Source: JBBRZM01 sp963813635 (GTDB taxonomy: Bacteria; Actinomycetota; Acidimicrobiia; IMCC26256; JBBRZM01). Taken from it: a stretch of DNA of 64,000 nt. Made by a program: the position numbers and the translations under genes. This document shows, one piece after another, positions 45,401 to 54,753 of the stretch; position 1 is the stretch's first letter, and every line of letters starts with the position of its first letter. The notes beneath the pieces are model-generated. The model worked only from the letters and a program-made list of their open reading frames with translations, did no database searches and was not told the origin of the DNA. The DNA is taken from NCBI GenBank assembly GCA_963813635.1, contig CAWEZO010000007.1:62001-126000 (forward strand), in the 5' to 3' direction.

Positions 45401-46294
45401 CGGCCACAGTGCGGCCACCATGTGCCGGTTCAGCTCGCCGTGGTAGCTGCCACCACCGGGCAGCGGTGCCAACGCATCGGGTTGTCCGGTGATGGCCGAG
45501 CTGACCGCGGCGGTGCCGAGGTCTCCGGCGCCGCCGGAGAGCACGAGCGCGCGCCAGGTTTCCGGGTCCGTCGCCAGGTCGGCGGCCGGCTCACCGTCGA
45601 CGGTGTTGGTGGCAGTGCCGAGCGCAAGCACCGCCAGCTCACCGGAGTCACGATGAGCCGCGAACAGCGGCGCCGGGTCGCCGCCTCCGGTACCGACCGC
45701 GTAGAGAACGTCGATGTCGTCCGCGCGACTGCCCAGATCAATCTCGGTGGCCAGTCCGGCCTGCACGGCGGTGACGTAGGACGACCACCAGCGCGACTCG
45801 CCGGAAGTGGGGTCGGGCAGGTCCGAACGAAGCAACGCGGGGTCGAGGGCGAGGGTGGCGACCCGCGCCGGTGCGGCACCCCCGCGCGCCAGCCACAGCT
45901 CGATCGTGGGGGGCAGGCCGGCGAGGTCGGCGATCCGCGGGTCGGTCCGCACCTGCGCGGGCCGGTTGATGGTGATCTCGCCACCGGTCGTGACGGGCGG
46001 GAACGTCCGGGCAAGCCAGGCTGCCCGGCCGGCTCCGTGCCGGGCACAGAACGCTCGCCACTCGACGATCCCCTGCCCGGTGGACAGGTTACCGGAGCAG
46101 TTCTGCCAGAGGGACGTCACACTGTCCAGCTCCACGTCGCTGGCCAGCGGGTCGTGGCCGTCCACCGACGGCACGTCCGGGATGACCCGCACCCGCAACA
46201 GCCAGCCGGCCAACCCTTGCGGCGGGGAGAACTTCGTCTCGACGCGTAGTGGCAGCAGCACTCCGACGATCGGCGGTGGTGGCGTGACGGTCAC
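42467..46294 (-). CDS. Giant conserved protein of unknown function, 1275 residues (operon gene 4)
   Basis: A very long soluble protein. It opens with VGVLLPLRVETKFSPPQG; this LPLRxETKF block recurs, as I remember, in a group of uncharacterised bacterial proteins. RIGEQPYGVLPVTDLHSWVP lies about a quarter of the way in, YGVLP being striking. The middle is helical (EALGRAVERVVAAQADVERL), and the last third alternates helices and strands. No signal peptide, no transmembrane helix, no recognisable enzyme motif. The GTG at 46294 overlaps the stop of gene 3 (GTGA), so translation is coupled. Size and lack of catalytic motif fit a scaffold or a cargo protein. Confidence 0.78.
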   Translation of the reverse strand: MTVTPPPPIVGVLLPLRVETKFSPPQGLAGWLLRVRVIPDVPSVDGHDPLASDVELDSVTSLWQNCSGNLSTGQGIVEWRAFCARHGAGRAAWLARTFPPVTTGGEITINRPAQVRTDPRIADLAGLPPTIELWLARGGAAPARVATLALDPALLRSDLPDPTSGESRWWSSYVTAVQAGLATEIDLGSRADDIDVLYAVGTGGGDPAPLFAAHRDSGELAVLALGTATNTVDGEPAADLATDPETWRALVLSGGAGDLGTAAVSSAITGQPDALAPLPGGGSYHGELNRHMVAALWPAVFGYGLKNLWSVGERAFTVGEWALDNLLPEGPIPPLRIGEQPYGVLPVTDLHSWVPATDDPAIEEQLRPSLIRLLDAWAAAAEAVGTTAGADTEKLLQLLGHTPSSTDYSWRWFVPLELLHPLGWGFGKGVLHADLVKWWDLTAAPVLGFGVRPTRRYGSAGYPQDARLPLVQPNNLSAPMTLGDALGRLAQAPPRVLVSASGLKELFGRLPNSLLFRLSLFSLVAGAAEVARGGAGQRGALLEPPYAADALATELATWVAQMDPNQLPGHVSSALWVAARDGIAQLAGFEVADLERAFTATLDTAAYRLDPWVTGIAWRRLQTLPAPVRDLGVYGWVDAPRPADQTAFAPEFLHAPSTAQALTAAVLRDRSLSDHDPARWHMDLTSDRVRLADSLAAEVRLGAHLSEALGRAVERVVAAQADVERLRTIFPIRAEHAGRRVCDGSQVLERLRDDPASLGLVDAVLDELRTIADAVDVYADLLVADAVFDVVSGRTREAAPAMDAAAGLAAPPVLDVIRTQRHGRGVATFVVAALPAVPGPSTLDATTSPGRIADPSIAAYLDTAFGAATDPAWTWTVHHPDGVTISPITLSDLGLAPVDTAGISGAALARTALAASGAPADSTVTPDGEFEAHTRLIRLIRLFGGQPATVADLADDGSSPDSVAIQADLLARYNDLSDVAGMVVERLQAAVTGTDDDRAHALRAALAWGITPLEHDNPDPATLVTRARDALAARLGTAPSPADAAVLGALDLARALSELAAAEGRLPVLARHRLDQVPAKLVPDAARAFGSPGLEPDWLETVAPVRRAVARLEAYQLAQRGAGRVALSGWTNTPGDPWQTVVPPATPQGLAATRTLVAAFGPPGVLDPGTDPTRQVAVVLLDSWSETVPATEHPTSVALHVDTPGSRPPQAILLAVPPDLGTPLDTPGTVDIVIQARMLAHARAATPDLLDDYASGLPLTMLPANPPAGVLFDPA

Positions 46295-48924
46295 GGCACG
46301 CCTCCCGGAAGGAGCGCGTCGCCGCGGAGGAGCACGCGAAGCGGATCGGCGAACACGGCCGAGGAGAACATCGCTCCGTCGGTCGCAGCCGCCATCTGCA
46401 CCACCTGGGTCGGTGTCGGGCCGGTGTTGTAGAAGCGCACCCCGTGCGGGGGCTCCTCGAGCACCACCCAGTGGCTCGCGGCCTTTGCGGGGTCGAGGTC
46501 GAAGCCGAAGAAGGTGATGTCGCCGCCGATGGCTCCTTGGAATATCGGCAGCAGCCGCTGGCTGGTGTCAGGGTCGGCCACCCAGTCGGGCTGGCCCGCT
46601 GCTGTTGCCGCCGGCACGAGGTAGACCAGTGTGCGCGGGTAGCGGCGGAACAGCGGCGTGCGCAGGACCAGGACGAGATCCGCACTGGCCGCTGCGGCAG
46701 CGCTCTGATGGCTGGCCGCGCCGAGATCCGAGTCCGCGGGCCAGGCATCTACGCCGACAATGTCGTCGTCGTAGCTGCCGGCGTCAGGGTCGCTGCGCGA
46801 CCAGAACTGACGCATCGGGGTGGCACCGCTGAGGACGGGGATGTTGCGGAACCGCAGCTCCCCGAGCGACTGGGTGTTCAAGCCGAGGAGGAACGCGTCG
46901 ACGAACACCGGGTTGGTCTGCACGGCGACCACCTGATCCTCGTCCAGCCCGTCGGCGCCGGGGAGCAGCCAGTCGCCGGCGTGGTCGCGCAGGAACTGCC
47001 AGGCCGGCAGGTCCAGGTCCGGACTTAGCTCCGGCGGCGCGAGCGGCTGGCTGGTCAGCCCGGAGATCGTCGACAGCACCCGGTCGACGACGACCGGCCG
47101 GACGACGGTCGGGTCGACGGCGGCGGCGACGGAGCCGGCGGCGACGTCGGCATCGATCGGCGCGGACGGTCGCTGCGGCTCGTTGGTGAGCAGCGCCGCA
47201 CCGAGCCGGAGCAGATCGCCTTGGTTGCCGAGGCTGCTCGCAGCGCCCAGTTTGGTCAGCGCACCATGCAGCTCTTCTTCGGTGTGGCGGGCGCCACCGG
47301 GTGGATCGAGGATGTCGAGCAGGGCGAAGTAGGGGACGGGCGCACCGGTGCGCACCCGCGTGATGGCAGAGGTCACCCCGGCGTTGAAGCGCTGCACCAG
47401 CCCGGCGGAGTATCCGCTGCGGTCGAAACGCTGAGCGAGGGCGTCGAGGTCGGCGCCGGGCACCCGTTTGGCGCGTACGCCGGCAGCGATGGCGGGGTCG
47501 AGCGGAGGGACGTGCAGCACCTTCGCCATCCGATCGGTGTGGGGCAGTTGACCGGGCGAGCGGGCCGGCGGCCGCGGAACCGTGTTGGCGGCCGTGATCA
47601 ACGCGCGAGGGTCGGTGTCGGCCGCAGCGACGGCGGCGGTACGGGCAGGACCGGACCGCAGCACCCGCCTCGCCGCGGCGGAGAACAACGCGGACGCGAG
47701 CGGCCGACCGGCGCCGGCGACCGTGTCGCGGACCGAGCCTGTCGAGGTGACCATCCGGCGCAGCGCCGGACCGAACAGGCTCATCCGGCGCACGTCGTCG
47801 GTCGGGGTGCGCCGAGTCCACAGCGACCGGGCGGCGGCCAGGCCGAGAGACAGCTGCCGGATCCGCTGCGCGGCGATGTCCAACGCACCGGCCTGGGCTG
47901 CCGCAGCATCGGCGATGACGTCCTGTTGCACGATGCCCGCCCATGCCCCGAGCCCGGCGGTCCCGCGGGCTCGAGGGTCGGTGTCGAACCGGCTGCCCCA
48001 CGTGGTGCTTCTGGGATCAGCGACCCAGCATGCGCCGTAGGCAGGCACGCCGATCACCGGTCGGCGCGGGTCGACCGGCGTGGTGGTGAGCACGGTGACG
48101 TCGTCGGCGACGTCGGTGGCGACGTCGGCATCGCTCGAGCCGATCGGTGCGAGGGCCCCACGCAACTGGAGCTGCGCCGCGTTCGGCACCGGCGGGTACC
48201 CCATCGGCGCCCGGCCGAGCGCCGCCGAGGCCGGCCCCGGCTTCAGCCGTCCGGCAAGCGCAGCGAAGTCGCCTGCCTCGCCGGTGGAGAACTGCCACGA
48301 GTAGTACGCCGGCAGGGTCACCGACGTCGTCGCGTTGCTCCACGCCGGCTGGCCGAGGATGGTGAACGCCGGCACGACCACGGCGACGTAGGCCGTCAGC
48401 GCATCCAGCTGGTGTTCACAGACCAGTCGGGAGATCAGCGTGCCGGGTTGATCAGGGTCCTCTTGCACGTGCGCCCAGCGACTCGAGCGGGACAGGTCGT
48501 GCGCAGTGATCGCCGAGCCGGACAAGGTGACGGTGTGGTTGGCCTGCAGGGCGACAGTGTCCGCTGTGCCGACCACGAGCACGATCCACGGGCGCAGCTG
48601 TCGGCCGTTGGCGAGCGTCGGGGCGTAGCGCCACGGCAGGTCGGGTGCGGCGAGGTCGACGTGGACGCACTTGTCCTGCTCGTGGTCCGGGGTCCCCGGC
48701 GGCGGCATCGTGTGCACGACCGCGCCGGCCTTGAGGTCGGCGACGTCGCCTGGCCCCATGATCGAGAAGTGCACCGGCTGGCTGACCGATTCCCCGGGCG
48801 GCAGCGTGTTGGCCAGGGTGAGCGTGAACGCTCCGGTGAGGCGGCCCTCGGTCAGGGCCGGTCCGGAGGCGAGGTCGTACACGGCCGAGCGGTGCCAGCC
48901 GTAGAAGCGCAGGTTCCCAGCCAT
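46291..48924 (-). CDS. Large conserved protein of unknown function, 877 residues (operon gene 3)
   Basis: Begins MAGNLRFYGWHRSAVYDLAS with a clear ribosome site (GAGGGAGC). The first 250 residues appear beta-rich (FTLTLANTLPPGE, VHFSIMGPGDVADLKAG) and the middle is alanine-rich and helical (AAQRIRQLSLGLAAARSLW). The end has FRNIPVLSGATPMRQFW, FFGFDLDPAKAASHWVVLEE and VRFYNTGPTPTQ. DLPAWQFLRDHAGDWLLPG near residue 640 has a distinctive tryptophan pair. No secretion signal and no membrane helix. It starts 10 bases after gene 2 stops and overlaps gene 4 by four bases. Confidence 0.78.
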   Translation of the reverse strand: MAGNLRFYGWHRSAVYDLASGPALTEGRLTGAFTLTLANTLPPGESVSQPVHFSIMGPGDVADLKAGAVVHTMPPPGTPDHEQDKCVHVDLAAPDLPWRYAPTLANGRQLRPWIVLVVGTADTVALQANHTVTLSGSAITAHDLSRSSRWAHVQEDPDQPGTLISRLVCEHQLDALTAYVAVVVPAFTILGQPAWSNATTSVTLPAYYSWQFSTGEAGDFAALAGRLKPGPASAALGRAPMGYPPVPNAAQLQLRGALAPIGSSDADVATDVADDVTVLTTTPVDPRRPVIGVPAYGACWVADPRSTTWGSRFDTDPRARGTAGLGAWAGIVQQDVIADAAAAQAGALDIAAQRIRQLSLGLAAARSLWTRRTPTDDVRRMSLFGPALRRMVTSTGSVRDTVAGAGRPLASALFSAAARRVLRSGPARTAAVAAADTDPRALITAANTVPRPPARSPGQLPHTDRMAKVLHVPPLDPAIAAGVRAKRVPGADLDALAQRFDRSGYSAGLVQRFNAGVTSAITRVRTGAPVPYFALLDILDPPGGARHTEEELHGALTKLGAASSLGNQGDLLRLGAALLTNEPQRPSAPIDADVAAGSVAAAVDPTVVRPVVVDRVLSTISGLTSQPLAPPELSPDLDLPAWQFLRDHAGDWLLPGADGLDEDQVVAVQTNPVFVDAFLLGLNTQSLGELRFRNIPVLSGATPMRQFWSRSDPDAGSYDDDIVGVDAWPADSDLGAASHQSAAAAASADLVLVLRTPLFRRYPRTLVYLVPAATAAGQPDWVADPDTSQRLLPIFQGAIGGDITFFGFDLDPAKAASHWVVLEEPPHGVRFYNTGPTPTQVVQMAAATDGAMFSSAVFADPLRVLLRGDALLPGGVP

Positions 48925-48934
48925 CGCTGCTCCC

Positions 48935-51900
48935 TCAGATCCCGGCCAGCACGACGACGTCGTCACGCGGCAGTGCCAGGCCGCCGGACCGCTTGGCCTC
49001 CTGATAGGCCTCGGTCCGGCTGCGGGCCGTCTGCTGCACCGAGGCGTCGGCTGCCCGAACGACGTAGGTCTCCTCACCGACGGTCACCGCGGCAGTCGTG
49101 GTACGCACGGCGACAGATCCGCTGCGGAGCAGCACCGCATCGAGCGTGATGACGGGGAAGCCGATCGGATCGACCGGGCGCGGTGGCTGAGGGACCCGGA
49201 TCTCGGTGACCTGGTACGGGTGATCGACGGTCGTGGAGCTGCTGTCGGCGAAGCCGAAGGTGAGCCCGGCGTCCAATCGCTCGAACGAAGGACGGTTGAG
49301 CGCCTCGGCGCCACTGAGCTCGGCATACGACCCGGGGCTGAACCAGTCCTGCGCCGATGCTGCCCCTTGGACATCGGCGGTGACCTGCAGCTTCTGCTGG
49401 GCGTCGAGTGGCTGGCCCTCGAACCGGTCGAGGGCGATACCCGTCGGCGCTCGGTGCTGCACCCAGACCAGGACGCCGAGTGGGGAGACCACCGCACGGG
49501 TGGGCGTGCCGCGCACCTGTTGGGCCGCGTGATGGTCCGATCCGCCGTCGGCACTGAGGTTCTCGGGTCGAGCCAGTTCGGCCTGCATCTTCTGCGCGGC
49601 GCTGCCGACCGGCGGCGGCGCCGGAACTGGGGCCGAGCCGAGCGTCCAGGAATCGCTCCAGTCGATGCTCCAGAACAGCAGATCGATGTGGAACTTGCCG
49701 CTGAGCGTGACCGGTCCCGGTCCGGAGATCGTCCCGCTGATCGTGACACTGCCGAAGCTGAGCGCATTCCAGCGCACCTGGAAACCCGCCGCGAAGTCGA
49801 TCTCGAAGTGGAACGGCACGAACTGGATCAGCGCGTCGAGGCTGACGAAACCCACCGCGTTGAGCGGGCCAAGGTGCACGCCGGCCTCGATCCGCGCGCC
49901 GAACTGCAGGGTGTTGGTCGTCGCGGCGAAGTACGACTCGCCGCGCAAGAAGAGCCCGACCTTCTGCTCCTTCATCGTCAGCGCGACCCGGGTCATGTCG
50001 GGGAACACCGCCGGCTCGGGGTTGAAGCCCGGGTAGAAGCCGCCGACCGACAGCATCATGTACGGCTTGTCGCCCCAGCTCGCACGGAAGGCAGCATCAC
50101 CGGTGACGACGAAGATCTCGAAGACGTGCGAGCTGATCAGGGTCGCGTCGAACTCGAGGACCTTCTTGGTGAAGTCGAGGACCCCGACGAGGTCGATCCG
50201 GATGAAGAAGATCTTGTTGTCCACGTCGCCGGGCAGCGAGGCGCGCACCGAACCGAGCAGCACGATCTTGGTCGGACCGGGGAACTCGATGAACAACCCG
50301 ACGTCGAACCGCACGAGCTTGCCGGACCCGACGCTGAGCCAACTGATCTGGATGGTCGGGCCGAACACGTAGACCCCGTCTGCGGCGGGGAACAACGCAT
50401 CCAGGTCGTCGAGGATGTCCGGGGCATTACGAACCGGGTCCTCGGCGAACAGCACGTTTCCGGCCGCGCCGGACGTGAGCCGCTCGCGGAGGGCGTCGGT
50501 GTCCGAGCGCCGGTTGATGCCGACCAGGCCGCCGAAGCCGGTGATGGCAAAGCCGTAACCCAGCTGGATCCCGGGCGAGAACCGGATGCCGATCACCATG
50601 ATCAACGACGTGCGACGGTGCGCGTCACCTGGTTGGCCGGTCAGCTCGTGGATGCCGAAGGCCGTCACCTCGAAGGCCTGGACGCGCAGATACAGCAGGC
50701 CGCCGAACCGCTCGTTCGGGCCACCGGTGAAGTCGAGGAAGCCGCCGCCGGCGACGCCGGAGAGCTCCAGCTGGATCCCGGCGCCGGTCGGTGGCAGGAA
50801 CCCGATGTGGTCTCGCTGGGGGGGATCGCCCTCCGTCCACCAGCCGACCCAGCCACCGAGGCCGTCGATGACCACCACGACCGGTCCGATCCGCAACGAC
50901 GCGTGGACTCGCAGTTCCAGCCTCACGTTGAAGTCGTCCTGCGTCGCCTCCAGGGGGATGTGGATGCTGACGCTGTGGATCGTCAGGTCGAACGCCTTGT
51001 CGCTCGGCCGGGACTGACCGGAGTTCACCGACGGCGGTCGGTCGCCGAGCGGGGTCCAGTCCAGATCGAGCGTCATCTGCAGTCCGGCCTGCAGGTTCAG
51101 CAGCACGCCCTTGCCCTCGACATACGCCAGCTCGAGGTCCAGGTCGAACCGGATACCCTCGCCGAACAGCGTGTTGGTCGCCCCGAACGTGCGCCACCAC
51201 CGGTTGGTGAGCACCGCGGACAGCTTGTGCACGTACAGGCCGAGCTCGACGATCGGATGGTCCTCGCGCAGTTTGAGATAGGCCCCCACGTCGTTGATGA
51301 CGATGCGGGTGTCGTACGGCGGACCCAGCGCGACGTCCGGTGCACCGCCGGGAAGCTCGCGACTGAACGTCACGACGACCGGGTCGTCGGGGCCGAACGA
51401 GCTCGGCAGCGGTTGGGTGGCGAAGGCGCGGAACGCACCGTGCCAGCCGGTGTCGGTGTGGCCGAAGCCTCCGGACAATCCGGGTGTCACCCGCAGGATC
51501 CAGCTGTCGCCGAAGTCGTGCTCCCACTTGTCCAGCTGCAGCGCCAGCGCCAGCCACATCTCGAAGTCGGTCACCGAGCCGCTCGGGATGCTCCGGCGGT
51601 TCGAGCGGAGAGCCAGCGTGGCCGACAGCTGCGGTTCGAGGTCGGCGACGAGGTCGTAGATCGTCCTCGGGACCTGTTGGTCGGCCGGTTTGGCGAAGTC
51701 CGGCAACGGCAGCGTGAAGGAGATCCAATCTGCGCTCGCGGTGCGGAAGTCGCGCCACGGCCCGGGACCGTCGGTGGGCGGCAGGGCGAGCGGGGCGACC
51801 TGCAGGCCGTCGTGCAGCATCGCCAGCAGCGTCTGCGGGAACAGGATCAGCAGGGCAACGATGACGGCCGGCAGGTGGCCGCTGCCGGGGATGCCGGCAT

Positions 51901-52351
51901 CGCCGAGCAATGCGTCCCAGAGGTCCTCGTTGACGAGTGTCCCAGGATCCAGGATCAGTTGACGGAGCTTCTGCCAGTCGAGAGTCGCCGCACCCTGCAC
52001 CGGGGTCACGATGACTCCGCTGAGCGCGAGGAAGGCCGCGACCCGAGGCGTGCGCTCCTGCAACACCCGCACCAGCATCGTGCCGTCGGGGTCGGTGCCG
52101 CCGAACGCGTCGCGCGCGAGCTGGTTCAGCGACGCGGCCCAGCTGTCGAGCGCGCTCGCCCACGTCGCGGGGTCACCCGCCTGGCCGACCCCGTGCGCCT
52201 TTGCCAGCAGGTCGTCGATGTCCGACCTCGCGGCAACGGCGTCCGGCGGGACGAGAGCAGCGAGGTTCGGGTTGGTTCCGTCCAGAGCAGAGCGGACCGC
52301 GTCGGCCACGGTCGTGCTGAGCTGCTCGAACAGCGACGTCGTCTCAGCCAT
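48935..52351 (-). CDS. Giant beta-rich protein, possibly DUF6603-like, 1138 residues (operon gene 2)
   Basis: After a helical N-terminal part (residues 1-200, with one hydrophobic stretch PAVIVALLILFPQTLLAML) the protein is a long run of alternating hydrophobic and polar residues, for example VRLELRVHASLRIGPVVVVI, IQLELSGVAGGGFLDFTGG, IKIVL-type hairpins such as GPTKIVLLGSVRASLPGD, and ISGTISGPGPVTLSGKFHI, which suggest extended sheet, groove or barrel structure. From memory it resembles DUF6603, found in bacteria and fungi with no known role; that name needs a profile search. The end (residues 1020-1138) is a separate small domain. ATG at 52351, nine bases after the PhoD-like gene. Confidence 0.75.
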   Translation of the reverse strand: MAETTSLFEQLSTTVADAVRSALDGTNPNLAALVPPDAVAARSDIDDLLAKAHGVGQAGDPATWASALDSWAASLNQLARDAFGGTDPDGTMLVRVLQERTPRVAAFLALSGVIVTPVQGAATLDWQKLRQLILDPGTLVNEDLWDALLGDAGIPGSGHLPAVIVALLILFPQTLLAMLHDGLQVAPLALPPTDGPGPWRDFRTASADWISFTLPLPDFAKPADQQVPRTIYDLVADLEPQLSATLALRSNRRSIPSGSVTDFEMWLALALQLDKWEHDFGDSWILRVTPGLSGGFGHTDTGWHGAFRAFATQPLPSSFGPDDPVVVTFSRELPGGAPDVALGPPYDTRIVINDVGAYLKLREDHPIVELGLYVHKLSAVLTNRWWRTFGATNTLFGEGIRFDLDLELAYVEGKGVLLNLQAGLQMTLDLDWTPLGDRPPSVNSGQSRPSDKAFDLTIHSVSIHIPLEATQDDFNVRLELRVHASLRIGPVVVVIDGLGGWVGWWTEGDPPQRDHIGFLPPTGAGIQLELSGVAGGGFLDFTGGPNERFGGLLYLRVQAFEVTAFGIHELTGQPGDAHRRTSLIMVIGIRFSPGIQLGYGFAITGFGGLVGINRRSDTDALRERLTSGAAGNVLFAEDPVRNAPDILDDLDALFPAADGVYVFGPTIQISWLSVGSGKLVRFDVGLFIEFPGPTKIVLLGSVRASLPGDVDNKIFFIRIDLVGVLDFTKKVLEFDATLISSHVFEIFVVTGDAAFRASWGDKPYMMLSVGGFYPGFNPEPAVFPDMTRVALTMKEQKVGLFLRGESYFAATTNTLQFGARIEAGVHLGPLNAVGFVSLDALIQFVPFHFEIDFAAGFQVRWNALSFGSVTISGTISGPGPVTLSGKFHIDLLFWSIDWSDSWTLGSAPVPAPPPVGSAAQKMQAELARPENLSADGGSDHHAAQQVRGTPTRAVVSPLGVLVWVQHRAPTGIALDRFEGQPLDAQQKLQVTADVQGAASAQDWFSPGSYAELSGAEALNRPSFERLDAGLTFGFADSSSTTVDHPYQVTEIRVPQPPRPVDPIGFPVITLDAVLLRSGSVAVRTTTAAVTVGEETYVVRAADASVQQTARSRTEAYQEAKRSGGLALPRDDVVVLAGI

Positions 52352-52360
52352 GACCGGCGC

Positions 52361-54618
52361 TCACGAGAGGCTGACCACGGTGTCGGTGTGATGCCTGGTG
52401 CTCACGGCCGGGTCGAGGCCGACCGGTCCGGCAAGGCGCTGGTGTACGACCAGCGGCGGCCCGCTCACGAACCGCGCGCGAGCCACCTGCGGCAGCCCGG
52501 TCCACACGCGGCCGATCCGATGCAGGTCCGACGCGCGCGCAGGGCGCCGACCATGCTGTAGGACTTCGCCGGGTCCCAGCCTGTCCACGCCGCGGGCGCG
52601 CCGGCCATGGCGACGAGCAGCGCGTTGCCGACCGGTGGCAGCTCCTCGTCGTCGACCGGGGCGATCTCGTAGGACCAGTCGCCCGATCCGAGCCCGTAGG
52701 CCGCCGCGACGTCGGCCGACAGCACAGCTGGTGTCTCCTGACCGGCTCGGAACACCCGGCCCAGCGAGATGTCTACGACGTCGTCGTACGGCAGCACCGT
52801 GCCGGCCGGTGGCGGCGCGGCCAGCTGAGCGCGCTGCGTTGCAGAGAGTGCGGCGAAGCCGACGTAGCGACGCGGCCGTTCGATGCCGACCTTCGTCGCG
52901 AAATCGCCGAGCAGGTGCAGCACCATCGTCTTGTTCTCGGCATTTTGTGCGGCGCTGGCGGTGAGCTGTGCGAACCGGCTGGTCTGGCCGGATCGCATAT
53001 CGGTCACCGCTGCGGCGGAGCCGTAGTGCACGTCGCCGGACAGCACGACCACCGGCTTGTAGGCGGTCAGCCGGGAGATGAGGCTCTGGTGATTCGGCGT
53101 CGCCCCGCCCCAGGACTCGTAGTCGACGAACGCGGCACCGCCGGGCAGCAGGTTGGCGGCAGGCTGCACGACATGCTCGACGATGTGCGTGCCGAAGGCC
53201 GGCGACGGCGTCACCACGATGCTCACCGGGGCTCCTTGCGCCGGCGGCGTCGGCAGCATGACCTCGAGTGCCGCGAGGGACACCCGGCCGGCCGGTTGAT
53301 CGACCCGGTGGAACTCGCGTACGGTCCGCTCGTCCAGCAGCACGATCCGCATCGGGTACCCGTCGGACGGTCCGAGTGCGACGTCGTAGCGGATGGCACC
53401 AGCCGCGGAGAGGTCCCGTAGCGTCGATGGTGGCGCCGGCGGCGCAGCGGTGGGGACGCCGATCAGGGCGCGTAGCGCGTCGGAGTCCGGGCTCGCGCCG
53501 GCCGCGAAAGTCGCGGCAGCGAGTACCTGAGCCTCGGTCGTACCCGCGGTGGCGAATCGGTCCGCAGCGTTGCCCCAGTGTTGGCACAGCACATAGGCGA
53601 GCAGACCGTTGGCCACGATCCGGCTGGCTCTGCGGTCGGCGTAGACCGTCTGCGCCCAGGGATAGTTCAGGTTCCAGTCATCGGTGATCTCGTGGTCGTC
53701 GAGGATCATCAGCGTCGGGACGTTGGCAAGCAGCAGGCGGACCTTGTCGAGGCTGGTCGCGAATCTCTGCACCGCATCGGCGAGGTCGTCCCACGCTGCG
53801 CTGTCGAGCCCGGCCGCGGGGTCGAGGTCGTTGGCAGGGTCGAGGTCGGCCCACCGGGGCACCGCGGCGGGCCACAGCACGTCCGACCAGTACAGCAGGT
53901 AGGTGGCCAGAAACTCACCCAGCCCCCACAAGTGATCAGTCGCAGCCTCCGACGTCAACCCGAAGGAGTTGCTCGGCGCCTGTCGGCCTCCGATCTTCGG
54001 CAATGCTCCGAAGATCGCCGTCTCGTCGATCCCGACCAGGTCGGCGGCCACCCGACGGATGCGCGGGGCCAATGGCGCAGGGACCTCGTCGGCATAGATC
54101 TGGTCGCCGGTCATGACCAGCAGATGCGGACGCGCTTGCGGATCGTTCGCGGCGATACCCTCGACGACCAGGTCCGACGCGGTGGCCAGGGCGTCCATCC
54201 CGCCGCCGTGCACCTTGCGGCACGACGTGTGCAGGATCGTGAAGTCGTCCAGATGCGCCGGTAGCCCGAGGAAACCGGGGAACGTCGCGGTCAACGACAG
54301 CGAGGCCCAGTCGGGTTCGGCCGGCCATCCGGGAGAGCTGAGACGGTAGGTGTAGGCCGTGCCGGCGACGAACTGTCCGCCTGCTGCGTGAACGGTAAGA
54401 GTCGCCAACCAGAGGCTTGTGCCCACACGCACCGGAGCCACCGTGGCGGAGGTCGACTGGGTTGCGTCGCCGGCGACCTGCACGGCCAGGGTGACATTGT
54501 CGCCTCGGGACAGTGCCACCCACACCGACACCGTCGTCCTGGTGAGGCGGCGAAGAATCGGGCCGGCGAGCACCGCGGGCAGGTCGGCGACGTCCAACGG
54601 CGTTGCATCCACCGCCAT
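52361..54618 (-). CDS. PhoD-like metallophosphatase/phosphodiesterase (operon gene 1, frameshifted near its end)
   Basis: About 752 residues. The N-terminal part is a beta-sandwich (LRRLTRTTVSVWVALSRGDN), then the metallophosphatase core: FTILHTSCRKVHGGG, HLLVMTGDQIYADEV (metal-binding GDxxY), TLMILDDHEITDDWNL (DDHE) and VVVLSGDVHYGSAAAV (GDVHY). PhoD enzymes cleave phosphodiesters such as teichoic acid or phospholipid head groups and are normally Tat-exported, but no twin-arginine signal is visible here. A slip in a CG run near 52535 shifts the last 55 residues, which then read HRIGRVWTGLPQVARARFV. ATG at 54618 follows GGGGAGA. It heads the operon. Confidence 0.85.
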
Positions 54619-54753
54619 GCCGTCTCCCCGGTCGGGCACGAACACATCGTCCGCCACCAATCGGCGCCCGTCGGGGTCGGAGTTTGCTCCCCCTGAGAGA
54701 CCACCGTCAAGGCGTTGCCGACGAGGGCAACGTTGCTGGGACAGGCCATCTGT

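Noticed and set aside
42302..49149. Several plus-strand frames of 290-640 residues opposite the large operon genes
   Set aside because: Shadows of high-GC coding sequence; the residue composition is arginine- and glycine-rich without motifs.
49220..52561. Plus-strand 1113-residue open frame
   Set aside because: It is the antisense shadow of the 1138-residue operon gene, made of low-complexity R, E, D and V residues caused by GC-rich codons.
35504..54618. A prophage
   Set aside because: One sheath protein is not enough: there is no capsid, portal, terminase, lysis or integrase gene, and the other large proteins do not look like phage structural proteins.
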